Part shown: positions 53,987 through 64,000 of the stretch, in pieces
Layout: each line of letters begins with the position of its first letter
Numbering within the stretch: the first letter of the stretch is position 1
Source of the DNA: Blastobasis lacticolella
Taxonomy: Eukaryota > Arthropoda > Insecta > Lepidoptera > Blastobasidae
Direction of reading: 5' to 3'
Assembly (NCBI GenBank): GCA_905147135.1
Contig: LR990053.1
Coordinates: forward strand, 8,630,501 to 8,694,500
Length of the DNA: 64,000 bases
The notes under the pieces: model-generated
Databases searched by the model: none
The model's input: the letters and a program-made list of their open reading frames with translations, nothing else
Told to the model about the DNA's origin: nothing
Translations under genes and position numbers: made by a program

Positions 53987-54177
53987 TCGAAGGGTTGTGC
54001 GAGTCTACCAAAGAGATTGGAAAGTTCATTGTTCTTCATGCTTCAAGAAGGTAGCTATCTTTCCAATCTCTTTGAAGACTACTCTGGCGGCCACCACACA
54101 GACCTCTTTCGTAGTTTTGGTGACTGTGACAGTAGGTATTTCACACCTGAGCCGTGGTACACTGCTATGTTCAGCTG
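53987..54177 (+). CDS. possible exon, unassigned
   Basis: An open frame with CTCAG before it and TG|GTAAGT after it encodes about 63 residues, with GSYLSNLFEDYSGGHHTDLF and SRYFTPEPWYTAMFSW. Composition is protein-like, but no family is recognised. It overlaps a 15-bp perfect inverted repeat (54010-54024 and 54059-54073), and other frames here are also open. It ends in phase 2, which would create a stop if joined straight to the frame at 54950. Low confidence. Confidence 0.25.
54010..54073. repeat. perfect 15-bp inverted repeat
   Basis: AAAGAGATTGGAAAG and its reverse complement are 34 bases apart. Possibly the end of a foldback element, which would weaken the exon call at the same place. 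Confidence 0.7.
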
Positions 54178-54629
54178 GTAAGTAAAATATGTCCACACGA
54201 AAGAGAAATGTATACATGATCATGGTTTTTGTAAAGGTATGCCTATACGAAGACGCATCCCACCCACCCGATGCACGCACTTAATAACTCATTCTCTAAG
54301 TTCCACGTTTCAGTGGGAACGCGAAAGCGAACTGGATACCAGTCGAAGTAAACTTTGTTACGGCGCTCTGCAGCTACTTGCGGCTAAGCTTTATAGACTG
54401 TGAACGTAGAGTATGGAAACATCGTAATTTTAAGATTTATCTGCGAAGTAGGTAATACGTAAATTAAATAATTAAGATTTTAATAGGTCACTTCTTGTTC
54501 TCGGCAAGAATTGAAAAACATGAATTATTAAGTTTAAACGTTTAAAAGTAGTGAAAGAGGGGAGAGTTAGAACGGTGTAGTACACCATTGATACTCGCTA
54601 GTCCTACTTACTACTTAAACTTGATTAAC

Positions 54630-54900
54630 TTTGCCTAAAGTGGCACTGGACAGGGCACATACGAGTAGCTTGAAGAACAGTCAGTCGATGGGGCAGTAAA
54701 TTTCTCGAGTGATCCGCATCCGATCGAGACCACGTACCGGAAGACGCAGCATGGGTAGGCCTCCCACAAGGTGGGACGACCCGATAAAGTCTCAGGTGCC
54801 AGATGGATGCGGAAGGGACAGGATCGGCCTATGTGGAGATCTCTGGGGGAGGCCTATGCCCAGCAGTGGGCGTCTTTCTGCTGTTATAAAGATGATGATA
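54630..54900 (+). mobile_element. RTE-type LINE 3' end
   Basis: In shifting frames it encodes LKWHWTGHI, then GRPPTRWDDPIK, and GGLCPAVG from GCCTATGCCCAGCAGTGGGCG, the C-terminal landmarks of insect RTE LINEs, and ends with a GATGATGAT tail. 5'-truncated and frameshifted. It ends only about 50 bases before the candidate exon at 54950. Confidence 0.8.
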
Positions 54901-54949
54901 AACTTTGACTATATCTATTTACCTACTAACAGAACATTACCATTTACAG

Positions 54950-55204
54950 ATGACTCTTATAACACCGTTGTGTTCGTTGCCTGGGGAAGTAGCCCACGTG
55001 ATCCTGCACTCAATGGGAATGGAGCATGACTTTGATGCGAAAGGCTCATTCTCTGATGTAAAAGCTGAACAGGTTCTATTTCCAGTGAACTGCCCACGTA
55101 CAATTGAAAATAAGAAACGTTTTGACAAAAGAAAGTTGTATCTCGGAAAGTTGCATCAGCAGTCTGTAGTGAAAACAAATCAAAAGGACGAATTCTTTAT
55201 TTGA
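54950..55204 (+). CDS. possible terminal exon with metalloprotease-like zinc motif
   Basis: The frame begins straight after CATTTACAG at 54941-54949 and runs 84 residues to a TGA at 55202-55204. Residues 14-26 read VAHVILHSMGMEH and the next is D, which matches the metzincin zinc-binding helix HExxHxxGxxHD of ADAM-type proteases except that the catalytic Glu is Val and the usual Gly is Leu. The rest (VLFPVNCPRTIENKKRFDKR) is not recognised. AATAAA follows at 55262-55267, as expected for a last exon. It could be an inactive relative, a decayed gene piece or chance. Confidence 0.4.
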   Translation: MTLITPLCSLPGEVAHVILHSMGMEHDFDAKGSFSDVKAEQVLFPVNCPRTIENKKRFDKRKLYLGKLHQQSVVKTNQKDEFFI

Positions 55205-55261
55205 ACTGTTAGTTACAATTATGGCAACTTAAAACCTGAAAACTTTATCATTTGACAATGT

Positions 55262-55267
55262 AATAAA
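55262..55267 (+). terminator. AATAAA polyadenylation signal candidate
   Basis: Canonical hexamer 57 bases after the stop at 55204, followed by a TGTCTCAGTCTTCCCCTTGTC pyrimidine-rich run. It fits a mRNA 3' end, but such hexamers are frequent in AT-rich DNA. Confidence 0.4.
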
Positions 55268-55317
55268 ATTGTCTCAGTCTTCCCCTTGTCTGAATTATTA
55301 ATTAAAATAATCGACGT

Positions 55318-55425
55318 ACGACGGTCGTCGCGCGACTAATAGGAGACCTCAAAACCGCCCGTCACACACCCGTTGCGAATTAGGACATTACCTAAGCATC
55401 AAACATAACTAGTTAAGTCTGTTCG
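55318..55425 (-). repeat. interspersed repeat (GGTTTTGAGGTCTCCTATT family), reversed
   Basis: The plus strand reads AATAGGAGACCTCAAAACCG, the reverse of 7638-7770 and 26670-26790. Confidence 0.65.
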
Positions 55426-57441
55426 TATCGTAAATTATGAATTTTTTCTGCTAAATTATTGGAAAAATAATACAGCAGAAAATAGCTCTTCGCAAATTCC
55501 TACGTGTGAATAGTTAAAAATCGAAAGTATGAATGTTGGTTGGATGAGATAGGTTCGTACAAACAGCTAAACCGGTTTGAAAAATCTAACATTTTCTTTT
55601 CCATCAGCTGTTCGTTCGCTTCCGTGAGGGTCTCAGTTTCGCGGTGGTGTAAAAAACTTAATATTTAATTTTAATTTTTAATAGCAGTGATTACTTAATA
55701 ATCGATACACAGGGTCACCTATCTACTTTATCAAACTGAAAAAAGCAGATAAAAGAAGAATATATATTCAAATACATATTTTCACGCTTTGGAACAAGCT
55801 ATCTTCAGCAGGGTTAAAAAAAATTAAAATACATTGAAACCTTTAAGGAATGAGTCTGCACTAGCAAGGCCAGCAACGCTCTTACGATAAAATTCAAACC
55901 TAAATATAATCTAATTTCCAAATAGAATCTTGATGTTTTCCCATTAATTTTCAGACTTATTCCTGGCTGCCTATAACTTTTCTTCTGCGACAACCGTCAA
56001 TGGGCTTTCACATCTTTGTTCGTCTTGCGAAGTTTACAAACCACGCATAAATTCATGATACCAGGTATACAGGATTCCCTTTGATGAGTTTTTGTCCCTA
56101 AACGCCATTAGAAATAATTTCCCTGGCATTAAGCTACGCATAAAATAAGTATATAATTTTAGAAAATGAGAGACTTCTACAGGGTTTTGCTGTCTGACTG
56201 ACAGGTTATTTTACCACAACGCATTATTTTTTTTTTACAACAGAACGTAAAATTGTGTGGATAATAAGACCACGCTAAGTCAGAATCGCATATTAAAAAA
56301 AAAGATAAATACTCTGTATAGCAATTTATGCCAAGTTTTTTATCCGTCATAGACCAACATTCATAAAGGTCATAACAAACAAATTGATTTCTGTAGGACT
56401 GTTTATTTTCGTAAATTAAGAAAAATATTATTAAATAATGGGCAAAATTATTATAAAGGAAGTGCGGCAGATAATTTTCACCATGATTAATAATTTAGAC
56501 AAAAGTTCAAGCTAATGGTGACAAAATAACTGAATGTTTACAAGAAGGACAGACAAGGACAGATTATCCCCAGATTATTGCCATATCCACACTTTATAAT
56601 TTGTACTACTGTCAGTTGATTCGGACTTACCGTGGTCCTATTATAGGTATGCTATGGTTTATTGGTCCTTACTATCTGTAATGCCTATTTTAAACATATT
56701 GTTGTAAATTTTTTTTTAAAGGTATTTTAATTATTATTTATTTAAACATGGCCTCTACAGCCATCAGAAAAAGTGCCTTACCATTAACAGTGACGCTGCT
56801 AAAATCACATATAATAGTTGTCTAAGGCCAATGATGATGATGATGATTTTAAAATTAAGGACCACTCAGTGTTTCATATTTACATAGAATTACAATCTTC
56901 AAAACATTCTGAGTTTTTCATCGGAACAAGAATTGTTACAAACATTACTTACGCATCCAATTCTAGCGACAGAATCGCTTACATGTAAGGATACGAATAT
57001 CACATAATTATTTAATTATAAACGTATCGTACCCTTTATCCTCTTATTTAAATTAAGAACGCGCCTTTTGATCTCGGCAATGAGAAAATTAAGCAAATGA
57101 CTAAGTAGAGTTAATATTTTGTCCAATTATTTTAATTATACTGAAGCGAATTAATTATAATACAGGACAAATACGAATTTTCATCTCGCACGTGCCCAAG
57201 TTGAATAAGCACCCACTCAACGCTATCATAACTCTTCACAGCAAATAAATTAAATAAACACAAGACTTAGAATTTGAGAGCCTAGGAACGTCTCTTTAGA
57301 TATAGGGATGGGCAACTTACGAACCTACGATGGATTTAAGGAAGTGAACTTAGATCGACCGATTGACAAGTTGAACTCTGCGTCATCGATCAAGGAAAAT
57401 GCTGCACTCAGTGAAAAGTTGTAAGTATCTACAACTTTACA

Positions 57442-57530
57442 GTACAGTCAGTAGCAGAGAAAGGTGACCCCCGGGACTCAAGAGATATCTACTAAGTAAC
57501 TTTACCAAGTTAATTTTCTCTGCATTTGAC
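57442..57530. mobile_element. small inverted-repeat element (GTACAGTCAG ends)
   Basis: GTACAGTCAGTAGCAGAG at the left pairs partly with CTCTGCATTTGAC at the right. Diverged relative of 63405-63491. Confidence 0.55.
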
Positions 57531-58162
57531 TTCTAATTACAAAAAGTGCCCGCTTAACATTTTGTGATAATTATCATATCTCTAAAATAAATATGCTTTA
57601 TTTATACAAAGTGGCTAAATAAATATGCTTAATTATAAGTAGTTAACATAATTAATTACAAAACGTTGGCGATATTCAATGTGGCGGTCTATGTTATATA
57701 ATGAGAGATGATCACTATACATCATTACTTAACATCTTATCATTAGCTGACGCTGATGATGAATTCAAAGAAAATAACTTATAAAGGTACGTACTAGTTA
57801 ATTTGTGAAGAAATTATGTTTAAAGATTCTTCCATACCGATGTTTACAAATGTTTTTGTTCCGATGCATGTCAGCAAAAGAATCTTGAAGACATCACCTA
57901 CATACCTACAAATTTATCATTTAATATAATATTTGATGTATATCACAACATTTCGGCGTCGACAGTAGATAAAATCAGTCACGTCCCTAGCAAGGAGACG
58001 GCGTTTCGCCAAACGCGTTAATTTCGTCGCGTAATCAACTTAGTCGAAAGTTGCGGACTTATTCCCGGGTGCTAATGAACGAACTCGGGTGCAAGTGCAC
58101 GAATATAAGCGGCCCCATAGACGGAACAAATTGTCGCTTCAACGTCGTGGGACATCTGTAGA

Positions 58163-58310
58163 TTTCACATTTTCAAGGTATGTTCCGGGTTTCATACCGC
58201 GTACCTATCGAGTAGCCCGATATGATGCAAGCAACTACGTCTAAATATCGGGTTACTCGTAAACAAAGGTACGCGGTAGGAAACCCGGAACATAGCTTTA
58301 AAATGTGTGA
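58163..58310. mobile_element. foldback MITE, about 148 bp
   Basis: The left arm has TGTTCCGGGTTTCATACCGC and the right arm GCGGTAGGAAACCCGGAACA. Pairing continues inward through GTACCT and GAGTAGCCCGATAT against ATATCGGGTTACTC, with GATGCAAGCAACTACG at the centre. A half copy with the same centre is at 61190-61250. Noncoding. Confidence 0.88.
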
Positions 58311-59476
58311 TAATAAACGCGATAGATTAAAATATTATCTGTAGATTTTATTCATTACACTTCTTTTGTTGCTCTTCTGTATGAATATGGAACTTAAAGG
58401 CTGAAGAAATTTGACATAAAGGCATAGAAGGAGCCTACTCACAGCTGAAGTTACAATCTATATTTTGTTTCTTTTTTTAATGGTGCATATAATGTGTCTA
58501 AAAGGGAGGGCTATAAGTTGTCAAATGCCCTTCCATAACCGCATGCTAATGTAAAATTTGGTGGCCTTGATCATCTTAATGTATATTCTAGCTTTTCGTA
58601 TCGTGAGTTGTGACAGATTGACTTTGTACATTATCTACAGGTCGAGGCTCCATCCATGCTCTATGTCCAATATCATCGCCAATTTTTTTCTTAAAAAAAT
58701 TAAATATTCAATAAAGTTTTCGAAACGATAGCGATTCAGGTAAAATCGTTGTCAGGTCGCGCAGAATCGATACAATTTCCAGTGGTGATAGGTGCTGTAA
58801 TTCAACTCTTTCGTACGAGTACCTGAATTAGGTATTTAATTTAAACTTGAAATACATAGACTGAAATCTCAGCTGTGTGAGAGACACAGGTATGGAAATC
58901 CCGGAGCGGGGACAAAATAGCTATGTAGAAATAGCTGCTAGAAAAGTTGATATTAATAAAGAAAATGTAGTAAGTACTTCGTAGTAGGTAAGTCCGTCGC
59001 GTCGTGTCAAATTATTTGAACTATGTATAGTGATTGATAATGAGAAGTATAGTCATAATATATTAACACATTTTCATAATAAAGCGTACCCCATATTAAA
59101 ATATTCATGAAAATAACCAAACGTTAACTGTTAACTTTTTATATTTTGTTTTATTTGTGTACCATTTTAATTAGGTCTTGTGTATACACTGTATGTAGAA
59201 AAAATTACTAAAAATTATACCCAATTAATAAATTATACCTGATACTAAAACGAACTTCGAACCTCAGGGTTACATAACATTACAATAAATGCTTAGAACC
59301 AACATAAAAGCCAATGGTTCGACCTAATATGAACACAGAAATCGTTTTATTTTATTGTTAGTAGGTATTCCATTTCTTTTTGTGACTCGCATAAGTTTAC
59401 TTTCTACGTTTAGTAGATAGGTCTCGCCTCATTTGCGTTCCCTATTGAGGTATTATTTATAATACCTACATTTACA

Positions 59477-59577
59477 ACTTGCCGTCAATATTGTGGTTGC
59501 GCGCATAAGGGCCTGGGGTCCGCCTTGACCATGCTCCACAATTTGGTTTATCATGTAATTACAGTAAAGCGACTGTA
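59477..59577 (-). repeat. SINE fragment, reverse orientation
   Basis: The plus strand runs GTCAATATTGTGGTTGCGCG, GGGCCTGGGGTCCGCCTTG and ACCATGCTCCAC to AAGCGACTG. It abuts the short interspersed repeat that follows. Confidence 0.75.
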
Positions 59578-59584
59578 ATCCTTG

Positions 59585-59845
59585 GCCGTGTGGTGTCCGG
59601 CAGAGTAGAATAGCACCAACCCCTTACACTCATGGGTGTCGTACAAGGCGACTAATGTTTTCGAGGCAAAAGATCAAGAGTCTCCGTAGTCTGGAAAATG
59701 GGCAGCAGCATTTTCCATTGTTATATTTAAACACTACGATCTCCAACCCGCCTGCCAAGCGTGGAGATTATGGCAATAACCTCCCCTATCGTGGGAGAGG
59801 CCCTAAGTCCTGCAGTGAACTGTTACGGGCTGTGATGATGATGAC
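59585..59845 (-). repeat. short interspersed repeat (GCAGGACTTAGGGCC family), reversed
   Basis: The plus strand begins GGCCGTGTGGTGTCCGGCAG and ends CCTAAGTCCTGCAGTG, ACAGTT, GGGCTGTGATGATGATGA, so on the minus strand it is a full-length unit. SINE and this family lie side by side here as they do at 4.7-5.4 kb. Confidence 0.85.
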
Positions 59846-59904
59846 TGTTATCTGACTTACGTGACACAGGGAAAACTATCAAATAATAAAATACGCTTTC
59901 TTTT

Positions 59905-60970
59905 TTCTTTTTTTTTATTACAGACAAGGCAGGCATTTGACCGCCATCTCACCTGTTGGTAAGTGACGATGAGGCCGAAGATGAAGCATGCCCGTCTTGG
60001 AACAGCCTATTCACTCTAGCCTTAAAGGCATCCAGATTATATTGATCAGGGAACACACTCGCAGGCAACGCGTTCCATTCCTTAGCCGTATGCATTATAA
60101 AGGTCGACCCAAAGCGGTTCGTGCGGAGAGCTGGAAGATCCACGACGAATGAGGTCGTGCAGCTGCTTCGCACGCTCTCCGAAATGTAATCTGTAGAAGA
60201 CCGACAGACGCGCAACCCATCGCCGATGTTCGTGGCTCTGTAGCCTAGCCTTAATCAACCGCGGGTCACAAATTACGTTCTTTCTTCTTTTCACGTTTTT
60301 CCACCGAATCCAAAGCCGCCAGTTGATATTTGGCTGATCCATCCCAGAGGTAAATCTCCATGCAGGACCGCACTTGTGCTTGATATAACTGAAGCAACTG
60401 CTTTGAAGTGAAGTACCGCCTAACCTTCGAGAGGATACCAAGTTTTTTTGCTGCAATCTTTGTTTTGGATTCGATGTACTGACCGAAGTTGAGATTTGAA
60501 GATAGCTCAACACCAAGAAGCTGTAGGTTGTCGGTAATTTTCACAGGAACATCCCAAAAAGTTGGAGTTAGATGAAATGGACTCCTTTTGGCGGAAAACA
60601 AACACGCCTGAGTTTTGGTTGCGTTGAACGCCACCAGATTGGCTTCGCCCCAATCAGAAACTGCCTTGAGAGCTATGTCCAAACGATCAACAATGGCCTC
60701 TCGACAAGACTGAATATCGTCTCTGTTGGCTTTTGCCTCTTACAGATATCTATCCGTTACTGTGCAGTCATCTGCATACCCAAAGGTACCTGGTACAAGC
60801 AAATGGTTAATATGCAGCAGGAATAAAGTCGCGGACAGTACAGATCCCTGAGGAACTCCCACGTCGATAGCCTGGAGATTAAACGAATGGCCATCTATAA
60901 CTACACGGATTGAACGTTTACTCAAAAAATCCGATATCCAGGTGCAAAAGCCAACAGGAACATAGAAACC
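59905..60970 (-). mobile_element. 5'-truncated Jockey-like LINE, inactive
   Basis: On the minus strand, 60960-60740 encodes FLSKRSIRVVIDGHSFNLQA, VGVPQGSVLSATLFLLHINH and GYADD, which are RT blocks including the catalytic YADD aspartates. 60682-60266 continues with NLVAFNATKTQACLF and a thumb-like part (LGILSKVRRYFTSKQLLQLY), in another frame. 60215-59949 encodes the C-terminal RFGSTFIMHTAKEWNALPAS and ends at a stop, followed by an A-rich tail (59900-59930). At least two frameshifts make it nonfunctional. The 5' endonuclease and ORF1 are absent. Confidence 0.92.
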
Positions 60971-61189
60971 TGTATTTCTGTCATTAGTATAGAAACCTAA
61001 ATTGCATAAATATTTGGGACAACTCGTGCAGAAACCGTTTACGTCTGTATAGTAATTGTATTCTTAAAGTTAAGTAATTAAATGATCTAGGTACACCCAT
61101 TTCATTTAACATACTATTATTATGAGAGAAATTATTGTATTCAACATGTTTTGAACTATCGCGGTTATTGTCAGACATTTTATCGTCCC

Positions 61190-61250
61190 GTATCAGTGAT
61201 GCATGCAACTACGCCGAAATATCGGGCTACTCGTTTACCAGCTACACGGC
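61190..61250. repeat. half copy of the 58163-58310 foldback element
   Basis: TGATGCATGCAACTACGCCG, AAATATCGGGCTACTCGTTTAC matches the centre and right arm of the other copy. The outer arms are lost. Confidence 0.7.
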
Positions 61251-61429
61251 AAAAACCCATAAAGGGCTTAGCTAAAAAGTCATAGACAAAAACCCCAGCA
61301 TCGCCAGCAACGACATGAATAAAAATGGGTTCACTATATTTAATACATTGTTTTTAAAAAATCAGCCTCTTAAACCATGTAATATAGAAGTTATTATACT
61401 GTGTGAGAATTTTACCTACCTAACTCAAA

Positions 61430-61555
61430 GTAAAAAAAGGTATTTAGGGGCTTTTTTTTCTTTTGTACTAATCACCCCTGCATTATACCCACAAAACAAA
61501 AGAAGAATTATTCAAATCGGTCTAGCCGTTTTCGAGTTATAGCGAGATTAACGAA
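61430..61555 (+). repeat. LINE tail fragment
   Basis: TTATTCAAATCGGTCTAGCCG, then TTTTCGAGTTATAGCGAGA, is the end type commonly found in arthropod LINE tails, related to 41665-41900. Confidence 0.6.
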
Positions 61556-61974
61556 GAGCAATTGATTGATTTGTGTGGAGATTGTATCATTTATAAACAA
61601 AATATCTAGATCCACATCGATTTTGCAGTAATTTATTATATTTGTTTGATGTACATATTATGAATATTATAACGGCATATATAAATTTTTTGGCTACTCT
61701 GGGTTTTTTTTAGCCAAGACCTTTAATTATATGTTTGAATAACATATTTACAAAAATAAGGCATATAATAGAGTAAACTAAATGTTTCCTCTCCATAATT
61801 AATTCTAAATATCTCAACCAACACAATTTGTACTCCGGATCTATTCAAAAATGTCCAGACCATATGCCCTTGCAGTCTATCGAATAGCGATTTAGATTTA
61901 CCTGCTTTGTTTACCACAATCCGAATGGGATTGTAAACCGAAAATCGTTTCGGGAAAATTGATTCATTATTGAT

Positions 61975-62060
61975 TCAGAAGGTCCAGCCCATAAATGGCC
62001 CGGCGGCGGATCTGAACCCGCAAACTATCGCTATTTTTAGGAAACCGTGTTGATTTGAGC
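61975..62060 (-). repeat. possible tRNA-like box B sequence
   Basis: The minus strand contains GCGGGTTCAGATCCGCC at about 62007-62023, a good B box. No convincing A box or cloverleaf was found at the right distance, so it may be a second kind of SINE head, decayed. Confidence 0.3.
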
Positions 62061-62124
62061 TCCCTGCTGAATACCCAAGTGAGTACAACATGGAGCTCTG
62101 CAACAAGGGTGTGAATAGGTTCTT

Positions 62125-62275
62125 TTTTTATGTAAAACGGCAAATAAACAGGTATACAGGCCACCTGATGGAAAGTGGTCACTGCCGCCTATGAACCTCA
62201 GCTACACCAGGGGCGCTACCAATTCTTTGCCCACCACTAAGGAGATACCTCTTGAACGATCCCATCGATCGAGGT
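62125..62275 (-). repeat. LINE 3' end (CACCTGATGGAAAG family), reversed
   Basis: The plus strand reads TTTTATGTAAAACGGC, GGCCACCTGATGGAAAGTGG, CACCAGGGGCGCTACC and CTCTTGAACGATCCCAT. Same orientation as 52812-53115. Confidence 0.8.
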
Positions 62276-62324
62276 TTTCACAGGGTCGACATTGTCGACT
62301 CGACAACAGCTAGTGGTGTTATAT

Positions 62325-62400
62325 AGAGGTCTATACGCCGCGGTCACAGCTTACCATCAGGCGGATCATACGCTTGTTTGCCACGTCATTGGTGTAAAAA
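62325..62400 (+). repeat. LINE 3' end fragment, plus orientation
   Basis: CGCGGTCACAGCTTACCATC, AGGCGGATCATACGCTTG and TTTGCCACGTCATTGG. It lies 50 bases from the minus-oriented copy, so the two form an imperfect inverted pair. Confidence 0.65.
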
Positions 62401-62514
62401 AATTGCACCGTGTGGTTTCCAGTAGAATAGAATACTTATAGTTCGTGCCAATTGAATTGGTAATTAGTATGCCTTGACCGGGACTATGTGTGGAAGTGAT
62501 TTTGTCTGGGATCG

Positions 62515-62700
62515 TAGGTCCCAAGCGGATGGACCGATTTCGATTCGAGCCTTTCAAATAAAGAAATTATTCGAAAGGCAATTTATCGAGATAGTTTTTA
62601 GCGTTAATTAAAAGCGGTTTAGTTTAGAGTATTTGTGTACCTATATGGGAACTTGGTCGGTCGGGGATATTTCGACGATTGTCTAGGTTATTATCAACAG
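62515..62700 (+). repeat. interspersed repeat (relative of 3175-3345)
   Basis: ACCGATTTCGATTCGAGCC, CAATTTATCGAGATAG, AAAGCGGTTTAG and GGGATATTTCGACGATTG follow the same order as 3175-3345 and 38265-38395. Diverged. Confidence 0.5.
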
Positions 62701-63404
62701 CCGTTTACACTCTTCCGTATTAGTGTAGGGTATTGTCGATGGTAAAGATTGCGGTATTAGCAATACTAAGCTTCCGATTTTTTGAACTACGTAACAAATT
62801 CAAATTTTAATTGTGTTTATTTTGTCTTTATAAATTACAGGCATTAAGATATTATACACCGAATTGATGACTGGAGACTAGAGCCTATCCTAGATAATAA
62901 ACCTGTACTACAGGTCTCCAAGCCTCCATATCAACCAGGCATTTATCAAATGGTACAAGCTTGTCTGCAACTATAAATTAGTCGCCTTCTATAACACTTC
63001 GATCAATGGGTTTAGCTCTACACACTGCCCGGCAGAGGGTAAGGCTATGTCCGGCAGAGGAGAAATTCTGTAAAATTTTTAACCATGACTAACCGTCTAT
63101 AGAAGTATAGACGCGGTATAAAAGCTCGTAGAGTCGACAGTCAACAACCCACGTACTCGTACAACGTAGACCGTAGCAAGAATTATTGCTTGGCAGGAGA
63201 AATAGAAAAGGGGTAATACCCCACTAGGCGGACTCTTCATGCGGTAGGAATTCTCGTTCCTTTGCTAAGTAAGGCCGTAAAGCCTGTTGCATCGTCCTCA
63301 TCGTAACATGTTTAAGATTGGCGTGTCAACTCACTATATGTAAGAAACTCATGACATACATGCAGGACCTTCATTAATGAATGAGTTTGCTAGTTACGTA
63401 CATA

Positions 63405-63491
63405 GTACAATCAGCTGCAGAGAGAAGTAATCCCCTACCATACATTTAATGTAGTCAAGGGGAGGTCCATTCACTCTGCAGTTGACTGTAC
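63405..63491. mobile_element. small inverted-repeat element (GTACAGTCAGCTGCAGAG ends)
   Basis: GTACAATCAGCTGCAGAG and CTCTGCAGTTGACTGTAC pair at 16 of 18 positions, around a 50-base centre with CCCCTACCATACA and GTCAAGGGGAGG. A nonautonomous element type, about 87 bases. Confidence 0.78.
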
Positions 63492-63719
63492 GTTCTACAT
63501 ACCGCACACAATTATCAGTTCTCGTAGTTTATTCAATGCATGCGCTGGACCGTATCGGCCAAACTAAAATTTATTCCCCACTCAGACTGGGAAATGAGAT
63601 TATATTTCAATAACAAACCCACCCGACTTTGCAAGGGATTATTCCTATTGTTTCTTTTTTAAAGCTTTTAAGTTCTAATTTATATCGAGGTTACTACCAA
63701 TTATTATTGTGTTTTATAT

Positions 63720-63915
63720 ACTATGCAGTGACAAACGAGCAGACAGCCCACCTGATGGTAAGCGGTAACTGTCGCCCATAACATCTGCGATTCATAGAAC
63801 CTCAGGTGCGTCGTCACTGTGAGGACTAAGATGTAATGCCTCGCACCTGTAATTGCCCTGGCTACCTTTCCTGCAGCCTGCGCCAGTTATCCTTCAAACC
63901 GGAACATTCTATCAT
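63720..63915 (+). repeat. interspersed repeat (CACCTGATGGTAAG / CAGGTGCG)
   Basis: GACAAACGAGCAGACAGCCC, CACCTGATGGTAAGCGGT, CCTCAGGTGCGTCGTCACTG and TGAGGACTAAGATGTAATGC, the close relative of 37490-37745. The last 85 bases of the window show nothing more. Confidence 0.82.
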
Positions 63916-64000
63916 CATAATATATTATACTCTGATCGATTGGATGCTTGTTACTCTTCTCGCAAAAAGTACTGTACGGACTTTGATAAAAATTTGCAGC

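Larger units (their letters stand above)
55268..64000. other. repeat-rich region at the right end
   Basis: It contains a reversed repeat copy (55318-55425), an inverted repeat at 55445-55481, short foldback pieces at 57442-57530 and 63405-63491, a foldback element at 58163-58310, a short repeat and SINE fragment (59477-59845), a LINE (59905-60970), LINE tails (61430-61555, 62125-62275, 62325-62400) and other repeats to 63915. The stretches 55490-57430, 57540-58160 and 58320-59470 are AT-rich with nothing I can name. No gene is supported. Confidence 0.7.

Noticed and set aside
50945..55204. One gene made of 50945-51068, 53987-54177 and 54950-55204
   Set aside because: Splice phases do not fit: the middle frame ends in phase 2 and joining it to 54950 makes a stop codon. 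The pieces are reported separately.

Overview
The window reads as nuclear DNA from an insect, most likely a moth or butterfly (Lepidoptera). It is AT-rich and intron-rich. It carries short interspersed and LINE-tail families that I recognise from lepidopteran genomes, for example the motif CACCTGATGG(A/T)AAG, GATGAT-ended tails, and tRNA-headed SINEs. There are no operons, no bacterial-style genes and no CRISPR array. Most long open frames here are chance frames or frames inside repeats.

Region 1 (1 to about 18.27 kb) holds the 3' part of one clear plus-strand gene. It is an immunoglobulin-superfamily cell-surface protein of the DIP/lachesin type (Dpr-interacting proteins). Eight exons splice together in frame with GT/AG borders (1227-1434, 9189-9359, 13482-13610, 14129-14267, 14500-14651, 16290-16391, 17026-17088, 17527-17750), giving 395 residues in this window. 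They encode the second half of Ig1, complete Ig2 and Ig3, a threonine-rich stem and a C-terminal tail. The signal peptide and the first half of Ig1 must lie upstream of base 1. The introns contain SINE copies, LINE-tail fragments, a foldback element at 9902-10080 and an eight-copy 34-bp tandem array at 10151-10418.

Region 2 (about 18.3 to 50.5 kb) is a gene-poor stretch of roughly 32 kb. It holds degraded non-LTR retrotransposons, including an RTE-like element at 20.0-21.0 kb that was split by a second retrotransposon tail. It also holds two nearly full-length tRNA-derived SINEs in opposite orientation (34933-35284 and 38572-38926), foldback elements, short perfect palindromes, a GC-rich block at 35.3-36.5 kb, and several GC-richer unique islands that could be conserved regulatory DNA.

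Region 3 (50.5 to 55.3 kb) may contain part of a second plus-strand gene. A signal-peptide-coding first exon (50945-51068, ending at a GT donor) lies downstream of a cluster of insect initiator-like motifs. Further on, at 54950-55204, an open frame begins after an AG acceptor, ends at a stop 57 bases before AATAAA, and carries a zinc-protease-like HxxxHxxGxxHD pattern that lacks the catalytic Glu. Whether these pieces belong to one gene is not shown by the sequence.

Region 4 (55.3 to 64 kb) is repeat-rich. It contains a 5'-truncated, frameshifted LINE on the minus strand (59905-60970) with recognisable reverse transcriptase motifs, a long foldback element at 58163-58310 with a half copy at 61190-61250, and several short repeats. 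I found no novel multi-gene system. The best leads are the metalloprotease-like exon, the orphan signal-peptide exon, the 34-bp array and the unusual C-terminus of the Ig gene.
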